64,000 bases of DNA from Thalassobacterium maritimum (lineage in GTDB: Bacteria > Verrucomicrobiota > Verrucomicrobiia > Opitutales > Coraliomargaritaceae), in assembly GCF_031127805.1 (NCBI RefSeq), contig NZ_JARXHW010000017.1, positions 26,957 to 90,956 of the forward strand, in the 5' to 3' direction. Positions 26,375 to 35,704 of the stretch are shown here, piece after piece. A program made the position numbers and the translations under genes. Numbering within the stretch: the first letter of the stretch is position 1; every line of letters starts with the position of its first letter. The notes beneath the pieces are model-generated. The model was not told where the DNA came from and searched no databases. It saw nothing but the letters and a program-made list of their open reading frames with translations.

Positions 26375-27871
26375 TTATTCCCGTCCGAATAGGACGGCTT
26401 GCATGTGTTGGCCGATCTTTGGATTTTCATAGATCGCTTGAATCATCGTGGTATAAGTATGGGTAAATGTTTTGTTGTACACTAGATCGCCGAAGACCGG
26501 TTCGACCTTTAAAAAGGCGAGTGGGTCGCGCGCGGTGGCGGCGGCAGCTTGGTGTAGCTCGGCCTTCATTGCATCGACGATGTCGAGTTGCTCTCCGTGT
26601 TGGTTGACGCCCTTGTCACTGTAGTAGCACCATGCAGCGATGACTAGGGTGGCGTATTCGATACTGCCACCGTTCGCGAGGTTTTCGCGGATGGTGGCAA
26701 TCAGGAACTTGGGCAACTTGGAGGAGCTTTCGAGACAGATGCGAGCGAGATTATCCTTAATGTTGGGGTTGCCGAAGCGTTCGATCAGGCAGTCTTTGTA
26801 ATCGTCGAGCTCAATGCCTTCGACAGGCTCGAGCACGGGCGTGACTTCGAAGTCCATAAAGCGGCGCAGATAGGTAGCAAAGAGTGTCTCCGCGACGCAT
26901 ACATCGATGGTCGGGTGGCCGTGAAGTGAGCCTAGTAAGCCGAGTACTGAGTGCCCTGCGTTGAGTAGGCGGATCTTCATGGTCTCGTAAGGGGTCACGT
27001 CGGGCACGAATTGCGCGCCCACGCTTTCCCAAGAGGGACGACCATTGCTGAAGCTATCTTCGATTACCCACTGGATGAAGGGCTCGCAGGTGACGGGCCA
27101 TTCGTCTTTTAGCTCAAGTTCGCTTTCTAGGTATCGGATGTCGTCTGCCGTGGTGACAGGAGTGATGCGGTCGACCATGGCGTTAGGGAATTTTACTTCA
27201 GTGGCGATCCATTCGGCTAAGTCGGCATCTTGTTCCTGTGCAAATGCGAGCATCACCTTGCGGGCCATGTTACCATTGTGCTGGATATTGTCGCAGGACT
27301 GAATTGTGAATGCGGGCAGGCCAGCCGCGCGACGTTGTTTCAGCGCAGCAGTTAAGAAGCCGAAGACGGTTTGTGGGTGCCCTGGGTTGGCGATGTCGTG
27401 CTTGACGGCGGGATTCATGCAGTCGAACTCCCCCGTGGCAGCGTTGAAATTATAGCCGCCCTCGGTGATGGTGAGCGATACGATTTTTGTATCGGCATGT
27501 GCCATGCGATCGATGACTGCGCTAGGGTCGTCGCAGCCTAGCAGAAAGTCGACAATGGAGCCGATCACGCGATTTTCGATGCGTCCGTCGGGGTGTTTTA
27601 CGATCAGGGTGTATAAGTAATCTTGTTTCTCGAGGATGTCACCGATCTTGCGGTCCGCGTCGCGTAGGCCGACGCCGCAGATGCCCCAGTCGGAGGCGTC
27701 GCTTTCGTTCATTAAACGATCCGTATAATAGGCTTGGTGCGAGCGGTGGAATCCCCCCACGCCGATATGGACGATGCCGGCTTTTACCCGGCTGCGATCA
27801 TACTGTGGGCAGGCCAACTTTTCGGCGAATAGAGGCAAGTTCTTTTGATTGAGTGCGATGGCTTCTTTCAT
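26375..27871 (-). CDS. mtlK: Mannitol 2-dehydrogenase family polyol dehydrogenase
   Basis: 498 residues of the long-chain mannitol dehydrogenase family: NAD-binding region GIVHIGVGGFHRSHQAYYTD, then ITEGGYNF, and the catalytic KxxxxNxxH in MKIRLLNAGHSVLG with IKDNLARICLESSSKLPKFL in the C-terminal domain. It oxidises D-mannitol to D-fructose with NAD+. The related uronate reductases (UxuB/UxaB) share the fold, but the neighbouring fructokinase makes mannitol or arabitol more likely. Last gene of a three-gene unit transcribed from 30510 downwards; 20 bp separate it from the permease. Confidence 0.85.
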   Translation of the reverse strand: MKEAIALNQKNLPLFAEKLACPQYDRSRVKAGIVHIGVGGFHRSHQAYYTDRLMNESDASDWGICGVGLRDADRKIGDILEKQDYLYTLIVKHPDGRIENRVIGSIVDFLLGCDDPSAVIDRMAHADTKIVSLTITEGGYNFNAATGEFDCMNPAVKHDIANPGHPQTVFGFLTAALKQRRAAGLPAFTIQSCDNIQHNGNMARKVMLAFAQEQDADLAEWIATEVKFPNAMVDRITPVTTADDIRYLESELELKDEWPVTCEPFIQWVIEDSFSNGRPSWESVGAQFVPDVTPYETMKIRLLNAGHSVLGLLGSLHGHPTIDVCVAETLFATYLRRFMDFEVTPVLEPVEGIELDDYKDCLIERFGNPNIKDNLARICLESSSKLPKFLIATIRENLANGGSIEYATLVIAAWCYYSDKGVNQHGEQLDIVDAMKAELHQAAAATARDPLAFLKVEPVFGDLVYNKTFTHTYTTMIQAIYENPKIGQHMQAVLFGRE

Positions 27872-27891
27872 GGGATATGTGGGTTGAGGTT

Positions 27892-29607
27892 CTATTTAAG
27901 TAGAGCTTTTTTGCGGCGAAGTGCCCAATAGGCGGCGCCGAAGTAAATAAGGGTGCAGATAAATGCGAAGCGGTAGAAGAGCTCTCGATTGCTGTCGTAG
28001 GCTGCGATGTCGGGGCTGCGAAACATTGTCGAGAGCGCTAGTAGTAGTGTGATTGCGAGGCTGCTACGGGAGCAGAAATGCAGTACTTTAGTGAAAGTTG
28101 ATCGATCTGCAACTGGTTCAGGCTCATCTTGCGCTTGTTTGGCTTGATACTCTTTGATGGCTTCGTTGCGGGCCTTCTCGGCAGCGACTTCTTCAGGATA
28201 TTGTTCGGCGGCTCCGTGCTTTTTAGCCAAGACCGTATATACGATCGCGGTGAAGAACCAAGTGGGGATAAAGAGGTAATAGAAAGACATGACGTCTAGG
28301 GCATTTAGACCAAATCCAAAGATGAGTCCCACGATCCAAGATGTGACAGCTGGTGTGCTATGTGTCAATTTACGATAGCTCACCCAATACCGTGTGAAGC
28401 CGATACGTGGGAAGATGACGTGCTCGGTAAATACGATTGCCCCGACTGGGACCACCAATAAGCCGGCATATGTCAGCAGCGGCAACATTTTGGTGAATAC
28501 GAAGGGGAAGCAGGCGATGATCACGGTCACGATGCCGACCGCCAGTGTGGTCTTCTTACGAGAGTGCTGGTTAAAGATTGCTTGGGCCGCGAGCCCAGCG
28601 CGATAAAGGTTGGCGTTGGCAGTGGTCCAACCGGCAACAATTACGATCACAAAGCCAGATAGGCCGAGCGCGTGGAAGGCGACATCGCCGGGGTCTAAGG
28701 ACGCGATCGAGGCTTTGACCATAACGGCGGTACCTGCGCCCATGATCCCTGCAGAAATCCATGCGATGTAGTGTCCGAACAGCATTCCGGAGCTGGTGCA
28801 GAGACCGTAAATGCTCTTCTTGGCATAGCGCATCAGCGCCATGTCAATCAAGCCAACGTGGGTGATGGTGTTGGCGGCCCATGCAAAGCCGATCACTTCC
28901 AGCAGGCCGATGCCAGGCTCTCCGAATACATTAATACCGGTCCAAATCGACTGATCACCGATTGTGATAAAATCGCTCCAGCTCTGCAGCATCGTGTAAC
29001 CGAACACCGACTCCGTTAGGCTGGGCATCATGACCAATGCACCGCTGGCAAACATGATGAAAAGCCATGGGCCGCATAGACCCGAAAATTCCGAGACCGC
29101 ATTGAAGCCATACATGGCCACGAAGACGACGATAATGCCCACCGCGAGCACGATCGCCACGAAGGCCGCGCTGTTGGGATACCAATTTAATTGGGCGGGT
29201 ATGTTAAATAAGAATCTTACCGCCGTCGAGGAAACCGTTATCATAGCCGCGGATATGACGGTAAATATGATGACGTTGGCCCAGTTATACAGCTTTGTCA
29301 TCGAGTCACCCGCGATTTTGTGTAAGTAGGTGTAGAGGCTCAGGCGCGTCTGAACCGCAATCGGCGTAGTGATCAGCGTCCAACTAAGGATGGCCAATAT
29401 GTTGCCGATCAGCAGGCCAATCAGGATGTCCATGGTTTTGGCACCTAATGCCACAAATGTGGCACCAATCACAAATTCAGTCGCTGCTACGTGCTCGCCG
29501 GCGTAAAGACCGAGGAAGTGCTTCCAGCCGTGTAGTTTGTTGTCCGGGATCGGGAGTTGTTCCGCGCTGACGTTGTCGAGCGCGTGGGTTGAATTGTTAT
29601 CACTCAT
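27892..29607 (-). CDS. NCS1-family permease in a polyol operon
   Basis: 571 residues, about 12 transmembrane helices. The opening LHGWKHFLGLYAGEHVAATE followed by FVIGATFVALGAKTMDILIG and LIGNILAILSWTLITTPIAV resembles NCS1/purine-cytosine permeases (the YTxW-like region reads WTLIT). A soluble insertion rich in Lys/Glu (about residues 470-510: EEVAAEKARNEAIKEYQ) splits off the last two helices. NCS1 proteins usually carry nucleobases, hydantoin or vitamins. Between mannitol dehydrogenase and fructokinase genes, this one may import mannitol or another polyol; that is inference from context only. Confidence 0.72.
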   Translation of the reverse strand: MSDNNSTHALDNVSAEQLPIPDNKLHGWKHFLGLYAGEHVAATEFVIGATFVALGAKTMDILIGLLIGNILAILSWTLITTPIAVQTRLSLYTYLHKIAGDSMTKLYNWANVIIFTVISAAMITVSSTAVRFLFNIPAQLNWYPNSAAFVAIVLAVGIIVVFVAMYGFNAVSEFSGLCGPWLFIMFASGALVMMPSLTESVFGYTMLQSWSDFITIGDQSIWTGINVFGEPGIGLLEVIGFAWAANTITHVGLIDMALMRYAKKSIYGLCTSSGMLFGHYIAWISAGIMGAGTAVMVKASIASLDPGDVAFHALGLSGFVIVIVAGWTTANANLYRAGLAAQAIFNQHSRKKTTLAVGIVTVIIACFPFVFTKMLPLLTYAGLLVVPVGAIVFTEHVIFPRIGFTRYWVSYRKLTHSTPAVTSWIVGLIFGFGLNALDVMSFYYLFIPTWFFTAIVYTVLAKKHGAAEQYPEEVAAEKARNEAIKEYQAKQAQDEPEPVADRSTFTKVLHFCSRSSLAITLLLALSTMFRSPDIAAYDSNRELFYRFAFICTLIYFGAAYWALRRKKALLK

Positions 29608-29622
29608 CGGGGTATGTTTAGC

Positions 29623-30510
29623 TTACTGATTTAGTTTAAATTGACTGGGTAATTCGGGAGTGGCGCCAACCTGAGAGCAGACGAAGGAGGCGACTTTATT
29701 GGCGAAAATGTTGACCTGATCGAGCGGCATGCCGTCCAGCAGGCTCATGCAGATCGCAGCGGTAAAGGAATCGCCCGCGCCGACGGAGTCGACCATGTCG
29801 GTGGGCTGGCAGGGAGCGTCATCCATCGCGTCGGCGCTAACGAGTAAACTGCCATGTTCTCCACGCGTGTAGATCAGTAAGCGCAGCTCGAATTGCGCTT
29901 GCAGCTGTTGTAGTTGTTCGCTGGTGCTGCCTTTGAGCGCAAAATACTTGGCCAATACCGGTAGCTCCTCGTCACTCAGTTTGAGGATGTTGGCGGCTTG
30001 TAGGGAGCCTTCGAGCAATTCTTTGGAGTGGAAGGATTGGCGCAGGTTGACATCAAAAATCTTGAGTGAGTGGGGCGGCATCGCGCGCAAGAAACTTTGA
30101 ATCGTCTGGCGGCTTTGCTCGGAGCGTTGTGAGAGCGAGCCGAAACATACGGCGTCCAGCTGAGAAGCTAACTGCTGGAGTTCTGTGGTCAACTCCAGGT
30201 GATCCCATGCGGAATTTAGCACAATTTCATAGCTGGGCTTGCCGACGGGGTCGAAGGTGACCTTGGCTTGCCCGGTGGGATAGTCCGCTGTGGTGGATAA
30301 GTAGTTTGTGTGGACGCCTGCCGCTTGAAGTTCATCCAGCATGCGACGGCCGAAATCGTCGTCGCCGATGCAGCTTACGGGGTAGGCCTTGGCGCCAATC
30401 TGACTGCAATGCCAGGCGAAATTTGCAGGCGCGCCTCCTATGCGAGCGCGATGAGGGAAGACGTCCCAGAGTACCTCTCCTATGCCAGCTACGGTGAAAA
30501 TCTTATTCAT
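29623..30510 (-). CDS. PfkB-family sugar kinase, probably fructokinase
   Basis: 295 residues with IGEVLWDVFPH then RIGGAPANFAWHCSQIGA (the N-terminal PfkB signature) and the C-terminal VDSVGAGDSFTAAI with the catalytic Asp and anion hole. LRQSFHS and KLSDEELPVL fit fructokinases. It would phosphorylate the fructose made by the mannitol dehydrogenase two genes downstream. First gene of the operon; ATG 30510; 15 bp to the permease. The divergent regulator gene starts 141 bp away, so both share one control region. Confidence 0.88.
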   Translation of the reverse strand: MNKIFTVAGIGEVLWDVFPHRARIGGAPANFAWHCSQIGAKAYPVSCIGDDDFGRRMLDELQAAGVHTNYLSTTADYPTGQAKVTFDPVGKPSYEIVLNSAWDHLELTTELQQLASQLDAVCFGSLSQRSEQSRQTIQSFLRAMPPHSLKIFDVNLRQSFHSKELLEGSLQAANILKLSDEELPVLAKYFALKGSTSEQLQQLQAQFELRLLIYTRGEHGSLLVSADAMDDAPCQPTDMVDSVGAGDSFTAAICMSLLDGMPLDQVNIFANKVASFVCSQVGATPELPSQFKLNQ

Positions 30511-30592
30511 GGGTATAATTATTTTATTGGGGGGGTGCAGATGCGGCCTCAGTGCCGTCGATTCAGTAAGCTTGTAGAATTGTGTACTTTTG

Positions 30593-30604
30593 TAAAATAT
30601 TTTA
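30593..30604. promoter_or_regulatory. Possible operator of the mannitol/fructose locus
   Basis: TAAAATATTTTA, a perfect 12-bp palindrome midway in the 141-bp intergenic region between regulator and fructokinase genes. Position suggests regulator binding; AT-richness makes chance formation possible. Confidence 0.35.
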
Positions 30605-30651
30605 ATAGCATTTGACCTTCTTTGTTATTACATTTCACTTACATTTAAATT

Positions 30652-31746
30652 ATGAGTGTAGAAAAGCCCAAGTATTTACAAGTGTATGACGCGATTAAGT
30701 ATCAGATACGCAGCCAGGCCTATCGGGTCGGGGAGCTCTTGCCAGCTGAGGCGGAGCTTTGTGAGCAGTTTAATTCCTCGCGTCCGACGATTGCGAAAGC
30801 GCTCAATTTATTAAGTCAGGAGGGCGTAGTGCATCGTAAGGCAGGCTTTGGCACGCAGGTGCTGCCGCCTCAGGTGGAAGCGTTGAAGATTGGTTTATTG
30901 ATTCCACAGCTTGCGCAGACGGAGATTTTTGAGCCCATCTGTGCCAGTATCACAGAGTGTGCGCATGAGGCTGGGCTGCATGTGATACGTCCACCAGAGC
31001 TCGGGCGCTCGGCAGATTTCCGTAAGATGGCGGAGTCCTTAGCTGCGCAGTTTATTAGTATGAAGGTGAACGGTGTCTTTTTTACGCCGATCGAGTATAT
31101 CCCGAATCACGAAGAATTTAATTTGGCGATTTTAGAGCGCTTGAGTCAGGCAGGCATCTCGGTGGTGTTATTGGACCGCGATATCTACCCTTGGCCGCGT
31201 CAGACGCCCTATGATTTAATTGGGATTGATAATATCGAGGCCGGCTTTGTGGTGGCCGGGCATATGATCTCGAATGGATGTCGTCGCATCGCCTTCGTTT
31301 CGGAGCCTAATCCGGCCATGACCATTCAGTTGCGGCAGATCGGCGTGCGTGAAGCCCTGATACAAAATGGTTTTAGCACGCGAGATTTACGCACTGTCAA
31401 TTTTGAGTCCGAGCATCCGGAGGCGGTGGTGGAAACGCTGCGGCGGGAGCAAGTGACGGGAGTGGTTTGTGCCAACGATGTCACTGCAGCGCGGCTTTTG
31501 CGCATTATGGTGGATGGTGGAGTTCGCATTCCTGAGGAGATGCAAGTTTGCGGCTTTGATGATGTAAAATATGCCTCATTATTGGCGGTGCCATTGACGA
31601 GTTATCAGCAGCCCTGTCTGGATATTGGTAAAATAGCTGTGAATACGATGATCGCACGCATACAGCACCCAGAAGGCCCGACTCATCGCACTACGCTCAA
31701 GGGGCGGCTAGTTATGCGTGATTCAGCGCCTGCACGTCGTTCATAG
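30652..31746 (+). CDS. GntR-type DNA-binding, LacI-type effector-binding repressor
   Basis: 364 residues. A GntR/winged-helix N-terminus (KYLQVYDAIKYQIRSQAYRV then LLPAEAELCEQFNSSRPTIA and KALNLLSQEGVV) is fused to a periplasmic-binding-protein-like sensor from about residue 80 (LKIGLLIPQLAQTEIFEPI; VVLLDRD; GVVCANDVTAARLL; EEMQVCGFDDVKYASLL). This is the AraR architecture. Divergent from the fructokinase-permease-mannitol dehydrogenase operon, it most likely represses that operon and itself until the sugar binds. Ligand not readable from sequence. Confidence 0.86.
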   Translation: MSVEKPKYLQVYDAIKYQIRSQAYRVGELLPAEAELCEQFNSSRPTIAKALNLLSQEGVVHRKAGFGTQVLPPQVEALKIGLLIPQLAQTEIFEPICASITECAHEAGLHVIRPPELGRSADFRKMAESLAAQFISMKVNGVFFTPIEYIPNHEEFNLAILERLSQAGISVVLLDRDIYPWPRQTPYDLIGIDNIEAGFVVAGHMISNGCRRIAFVSEPNPAMTIQLRQIGVREALIQNGFSTRDLRTVNFESEHPEAVVETLRREQVTGVVCANDVTAARLLRIMVDGGVRIPEEMQVCGFDDVKYASLLAVPLTSYQQPCLDIGKIAVNTMIARIQHPEGPTHRTTLKGRLVMRDSAPARRS

Positions 31747-31858
31747 TGGGAGGGATTCTCGCGTGCTGGGAGGGCTTTTCTGCGCTTGGGAAAACGAAGC
31801 GCAGACTTGAGTCTTGTTTGTCTGGGCATTAGCCTTCATTTTACTCTGAGTGACAGAC

Positions 31859-32416
31859 ATGACTACCAACTTAAAGGGCCGGACCATTTTACTCGGCATC
31901 ACAGGCTCGATCGCAGCCTTTAAGGCGGCCGACATCACCAGTCGGTTAACGGAAGCGGGTGCGGACGTGTTTCCCATTTTGACTGCGGGGGCGAGTAATT
32001 TTATACAGCCACTCACATTGCAGACGCTTTCGCGCAATCCAGTCGCAGAAGATCTATGGAACGAAGGTGCTAGTTGGCAGCCTGGGCATATCGACCTTGC
32101 GGATCGCGCCGACCTCTTACTGGTCGCTCCAGCGACCGCCCATTGCATCGCCCAGTTTGCACATGGACTCGCTCCTGACTTGTTGACTTCAATTCATTTG
32201 GCTACGCCAGCGCCCGTGATGATCGCGCCTGCGATGAATGGCAAGATGCTCGCGCATCCAGCGACTCAGTCGAATATTAATATTTTGCGAGAGCGAGGTT
32301 GCCACTTTATCGAACCTCAGAGTGGCATGCTTGCTTGTGGCTACGAAGGACAGGGTAAATTAGCCTCGGTCGAGGCGATTGTGGATGCAGTCATGGCTTT
32401 TTTTGATCGAGCTTAG
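31859..32416 (+). CDS. coaC: Stand-alone phosphopantothenoylcysteine decarboxylase (CoaC-like flavoprotein)
   Basis: 185 residues: GITGSIAAFKAADITSRL is the FMN-binding HFCD start, HIDLADRADLLLVAPATAHC matches the substrate-handling block (PASANT in CoaC is PATAHC here), PVMIAPAMNGKML, and SGMLACGYEGQGKLA with the catalytic Cys of the substrate-recognition clamp. CoaC decarboxylates phosphopantothenoylcysteine to phosphopantetheine. In most bacteria it is fused to CoaB; here no CoaB half follows and the pseudokinase gene begins 10 bp later. A GTG at 31850 is an alternative start. The general HFCD-flavoprotein call is firm, CoaC specifically a little less. Confidence 0.82.
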   Translation: MTTNLKGRTILLGITGSIAAFKAADITSRLTEAGADVFPILTAGASNFIQPLTLQTLSRNPVAEDLWNEGASWQPGHIDLADRADLLLVAPATAHCIAQFAHGLAPDLLTSIHLATPAPVMIAPAMNGKMLAHPATQSNINILRERGCHFIEPQSGMLACGYEGQGKLASVEAIVDAVMAFFDRA

Positions 32417-32425
32417 AGTTGTTGA

Positions 32426-35400
32426 ATGGAGAACGAAGAGAGCCCCCCCGATAGCATCGCTGCTGCTCAAAAGAAGGAGCAGTTAAAAAATCGCGTGCTT
32501 AAAACGGGCGAGAGTTTCGGTAATTATCGGGTGGTGAAGTGCATGTGTGCGGGCTTGCTGGCGCATTACTATCATATGCAGCACATTCGTGACTTGCACG
32601 ATGTGACAGTGGGCATTTTTCACTATCGCACTGAAGGTAATGATCGCTTTTTTAAGCGTCTAGAACTGTTGAAGAAGACGGTTTCCACCTTCGACCATGA
32701 GGCGATTCCGAAGATACGTGACTGTAATAAGATCGACGGGCGTATTTGCCTTTTTCTGGATCCTGTTAAGGGGCAAACACTGAGCCAATATTTTGAAACT
32801 CATGGAGAGCCTGGTAAAGAGGGCATCGGGGTCAAAGCATCGGTCGTGATGATTGCGCAATTGCTCGGGGTTTTAGGCTATGCACATTCGCAAGGCGTCG
32901 ATCATCGCGATCTGGATTCGGATTTAATTTATGTTCAAGAAGATGGTAGTATCCGGATTTTAGGTCTCGGAGTGAAGGCTGCCCTAGGTGTGGATTTATT
33001 TGAATCTATTGTCTCTGCATCGGTCTCGCCGCTCGTTTCGAGTAAAACGCTCGGGCGTCTGAATTCATTTGATGTGATGAGTCCCGAGTACCGTTCGGGC
33101 GTGGTGGAAGATGCTCGTGTCGATGTCTATGGGGTTGGCTTTATTGGTTACTGGTTGTTGACCGGGCGTAAGGCCGTCCTGTCAAAATACGAGCCGCCGA
33201 CTAAGCTGGTAGATGATATTTCGCCCAATTGGAACGAGTATTTTGATAAGTCGCTTGAGCGCACTCAGGATAAGCGTTATCAATCCTGTAAAGTTGCGTT
33301 GCTTGGGCTCAAGAGCACCGAGGTGGAGCCGCAGTCGGAAGGGGCTGGCTTTGTGCAGCGGCAAATCGACCGGATTCCGGTGCCGAAGAAAATTGTCGAG
33401 CGAGGTGAGTTGGCAACACGCATTTACCGGCTCTTTATTATCGGCTTGATTGGGCTGACTTTGACTGCGATCTGTGCGTCATTTTTGAGTGTGAGTTATA
33501 CTGAGGAGGCTGATTATAGCCGTTCGGTGGCTCAAGTTGCGGAGGCGGGGCAACGTCCATCCCTAGAGCTGAAGGTAGAGCCTCCTGTTGCTAAGGTCGA
33601 ATTTGTCGGTTTTAAACAGCGTTTTTTCGCCAATGAAGGTGCCTTGCGTTTAAATGTGCAGCCAGGTGACTATAAATTGCGTATTTCTGCACCGCACCAC
33701 ATTGAGAAAATTCTGCGAGTGAACATCGTTTCTGGCGCCAGTATCGCGGAGCGTGTGCAAGTGAAATTGAAGCCTGCGTGGACGGATATGACGATTCATA
33801 CTGAGCCTGGTGCTTCGATCTCTGTTGTGGATGTGCGTGGTCTTGAGATTGAACTCGGCGTGGCTGATGATTCGGGCACTTTTTCTCTCAAGAAAGGGAT
33901 TTTTGCTGGAACTTATCAAGTGCTCGTGAAGAAAGCAGGCTATCAGCCCAGTGTATTAGAGAATCAGGCGATTGAGTTTGGCACTTTGGCGGAGATTGAT
34001 GCGCCACTATTGCCATTACCCGCTAAGGTTGATGTTCGTAGTCAGCCTGCTGGGGCGTCGATTGTTATTAATGATGTCGAACTAGGGAAGACCCCCTTGT
34101 CCTTAGAGGATGTGATCCCCAGTGATCAATATTTGGTGATTGCTCGCCTGCCAGGATATCGTCCGATCGGTCGTCGCGTCGTCGTGGAGCCAGGCCAGGA
34201 TATGATGATTGATTTTGGTGATCTAGTGCCGCTCTCTGGCGCCTTGCGTTTTAGAGTCAGCGTGCGGGGCAAAAACGTGCCCGAGCCGGAAGATCTGTAT
34301 CATGCACTCAAAGTTGTCATCGACGATGAGGCCTATTCATGGGGAGAGCGCGATCTTGGTTTTGTGCCAGTGGGCGAGCACCGTATCCGACTGGAGCACC
34401 CGCTCTACATCTCTAACGAGAAGACGTTGCAGGTCGATGACCGTGGGGAATATACTTTGGACTTCGTGTTGAAGCCGCGTCCAAGTATTGTGCAGCTTGA
34501 AATTCCTGGTAGTCTTGAAGCCGCTGTGCGGGTGGATGGTGTGGTGACCAAGTTAGTTGGTAATTCGATTCAGATTCCGGCCAATAAGGAGGTGGAGTTT
34601 GAGCTACGTGTCAGGAATCATTTAACTATGTCGCGAGTGTTCAAATTATCTCCGAATGAGACTTATGTGTGGCAGGTCAAACCTGTCTCCATCCCAGGGC
34701 CGACGGAAGGCCAGAGTTGGACCCTGCCTTATTTTAGTATTTCATTCGGGTGGGTGCCCGCAGGGGAGTTCACGATGGGGAGTCCTTTACCAGAACACGC
34801 ACGTTTGCCGAATGAGGGGCCCCAAACTCAGGTTCGGTTCACGCGTGGTTTTTGGGCTGGTATCTACGAAGTCACGCAAGCGCAGTATTACGAAATCACT
34901 GGGCGCAATCCTTCTAAGTTTAAGAGTAGCGCTCGGCCGGTTGAGAGTGTGAGTTGGCAGGAGGCGAAGGTTTTCTGTGAGTTGTTAACAAATTTTGAGC
35001 GGGAAGCGCAACGTCTACCTGAGGGCTATGTCTATCGTTTGCCTAGCGAGGCGGAGTGGGAGTATGCCGCGCGTGGGGGTAGCATGACTCCTTTTCACTT
35101 TGGCCGCGTGGCAGATGCCACGAAGGGCCACTTTCGAGGGGTTTACCCGCGCGATCGTAAAGACGGCTTGCGTGCGCCCGATGGTACCGGCACCTCAATC
35201 GTGGGGCGCTATCAGGCAAATGAATATGGGCTTTATGATGTGCATGGTAATGTGCGAGAGTGGACGCTTGATCGCTACAATGGCAGGTTATCCGGTGAGT
35301 CCGCGGTAGATCCACGTCCGCGAAGTGAAGGGGAGCGTATCGTCGTGCGTGGTGGCGGTTGGGAGGATTCCGCCGCTCGTGTACGCTCAGCTGTGCGTGA

Positions 35401-35467
35401 AGAAATTAGCCCGAATGTGACGAGCGATGCGGTCGGGTTTCGCGTGGTATTAGCACCGGAGCTGTAG
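32426..35467 (+). CDS. Pseudokinase - transmembrane - PEGA repeats - FGE/SUMF1 domain fusion
   Basis: 1013 residues. N-terminal kinase-like domain (about 30-300): the loop and beta-3 Lys are missing (DVTVGIFHY), the HRD is retained but followed by LDSDL instead of LKPEN, and LGLG replaces DFG, so catalysis is unlikely. One transmembrane helix (LFIIGLIGLTLTAICASFL, about 333-355). Four or so PEGA-type beta domains (VRSQPAGASIVINDVELG; GDYKLRISAPHH) follow outside the membrane, then a formylglycine-generating-enzyme-like domain from about 773 (WVPAGEFTMGS, YEVTQAQYYE, YRLPSEAEWEYAARGG, NVREWTLDR, VRGGGWED), lacking the paired catalytic Cys of true FGE. Begins 10 bp after coaC. Confidence 0.82.
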   Translation: MENEESPPDSIAAAQKKEQLKNRVLKTGESFGNYRVVKCMCAGLLAHYYHMQHIRDLHDVTVGIFHYRTEGNDRFFKRLELLKKTVSTFDHEAIPKIRDCNKIDGRICLFLDPVKGQTLSQYFETHGEPGKEGIGVKASVVMIAQLLGVLGYAHSQGVDHRDLDSDLIYVQEDGSIRILGLGVKAALGVDLFESIVSASVSPLVSSKTLGRLNSFDVMSPEYRSGVVEDARVDVYGVGFIGYWLLTGRKAVLSKYEPPTKLVDDISPNWNEYFDKSLERTQDKRYQSCKVALLGLKSTEVEPQSEGAGFVQRQIDRIPVPKKIVERGELATRIYRLFIIGLIGLTLTAICASFLSVSYTEEADYSRSVAQVAEAGQRPSLELKVEPPVAKVEFVGFKQRFFANEGALRLNVQPGDYKLRISAPHHIEKILRVNIVSGASIAERVQVKLKPAWTDMTIHTEPGASISVVDVRGLEIELGVADDSGTFSLKKGIFAGTYQVLVKKAGYQPSVLENQAIEFGTLAEIDAPLLPLPAKVDVRSQPAGASIVINDVELGKTPLSLEDVIPSDQYLVIARLPGYRPIGRRVVVEPGQDMMIDFGDLVPLSGALRFRVSVRGKNVPEPEDLYHALKVVIDDEAYSWGERDLGFVPVGEHRIRLEHPLYISNEKTLQVDDRGEYTLDFVLKPRPSIVQLEIPGSLEAAVRVDGVVTKLVGNSIQIPANKEVEFELRVRNHLTMSRVFKLSPNETYVWQVKPVSIPGPTEGQSWTLPYFSISFGWVPAGEFTMGSPLPEHARLPNEGPQTQVRFTRGFWAGIYEVTQAQYYEITGRNPSKFKSSARPVESVSWQEAKVFCELLTNFEREAQRLPEGYVYRLPSEAEWEYAARGGSMTPFHFGRVADATKGHFRGVYPRDRKDGLRAPDGTGTSIVGRYQANEYGLYDVHGNVREWTLDRYNGRLSGESAVDPRPRSEGERIVVRGGGWEDSAARVRSAVREEISPNVTSDAVGFRVVLAPEL

Positions 35468-35704
35468 CTTTCTGGGCGTTGGGGCCCTAATGATTCGGAC
35501 TGCGATGACTATGCGGCGGTCGATATCATACTATTTAGAGTGTTTCTCCCGCCAGCTCTTTGTCATTTTGCGAGTAGATAAATCTGCTTTACGCTTGCCG
35601 TAGTGTTTGGAGCTTAGAGCATGTGATTCGGAAGTCCCCCTCGTTCCCCATTATTAACTACTTTATTCGCCAGCAGACTAGAACCCCGATCCGCATCGCA
35701 TATC

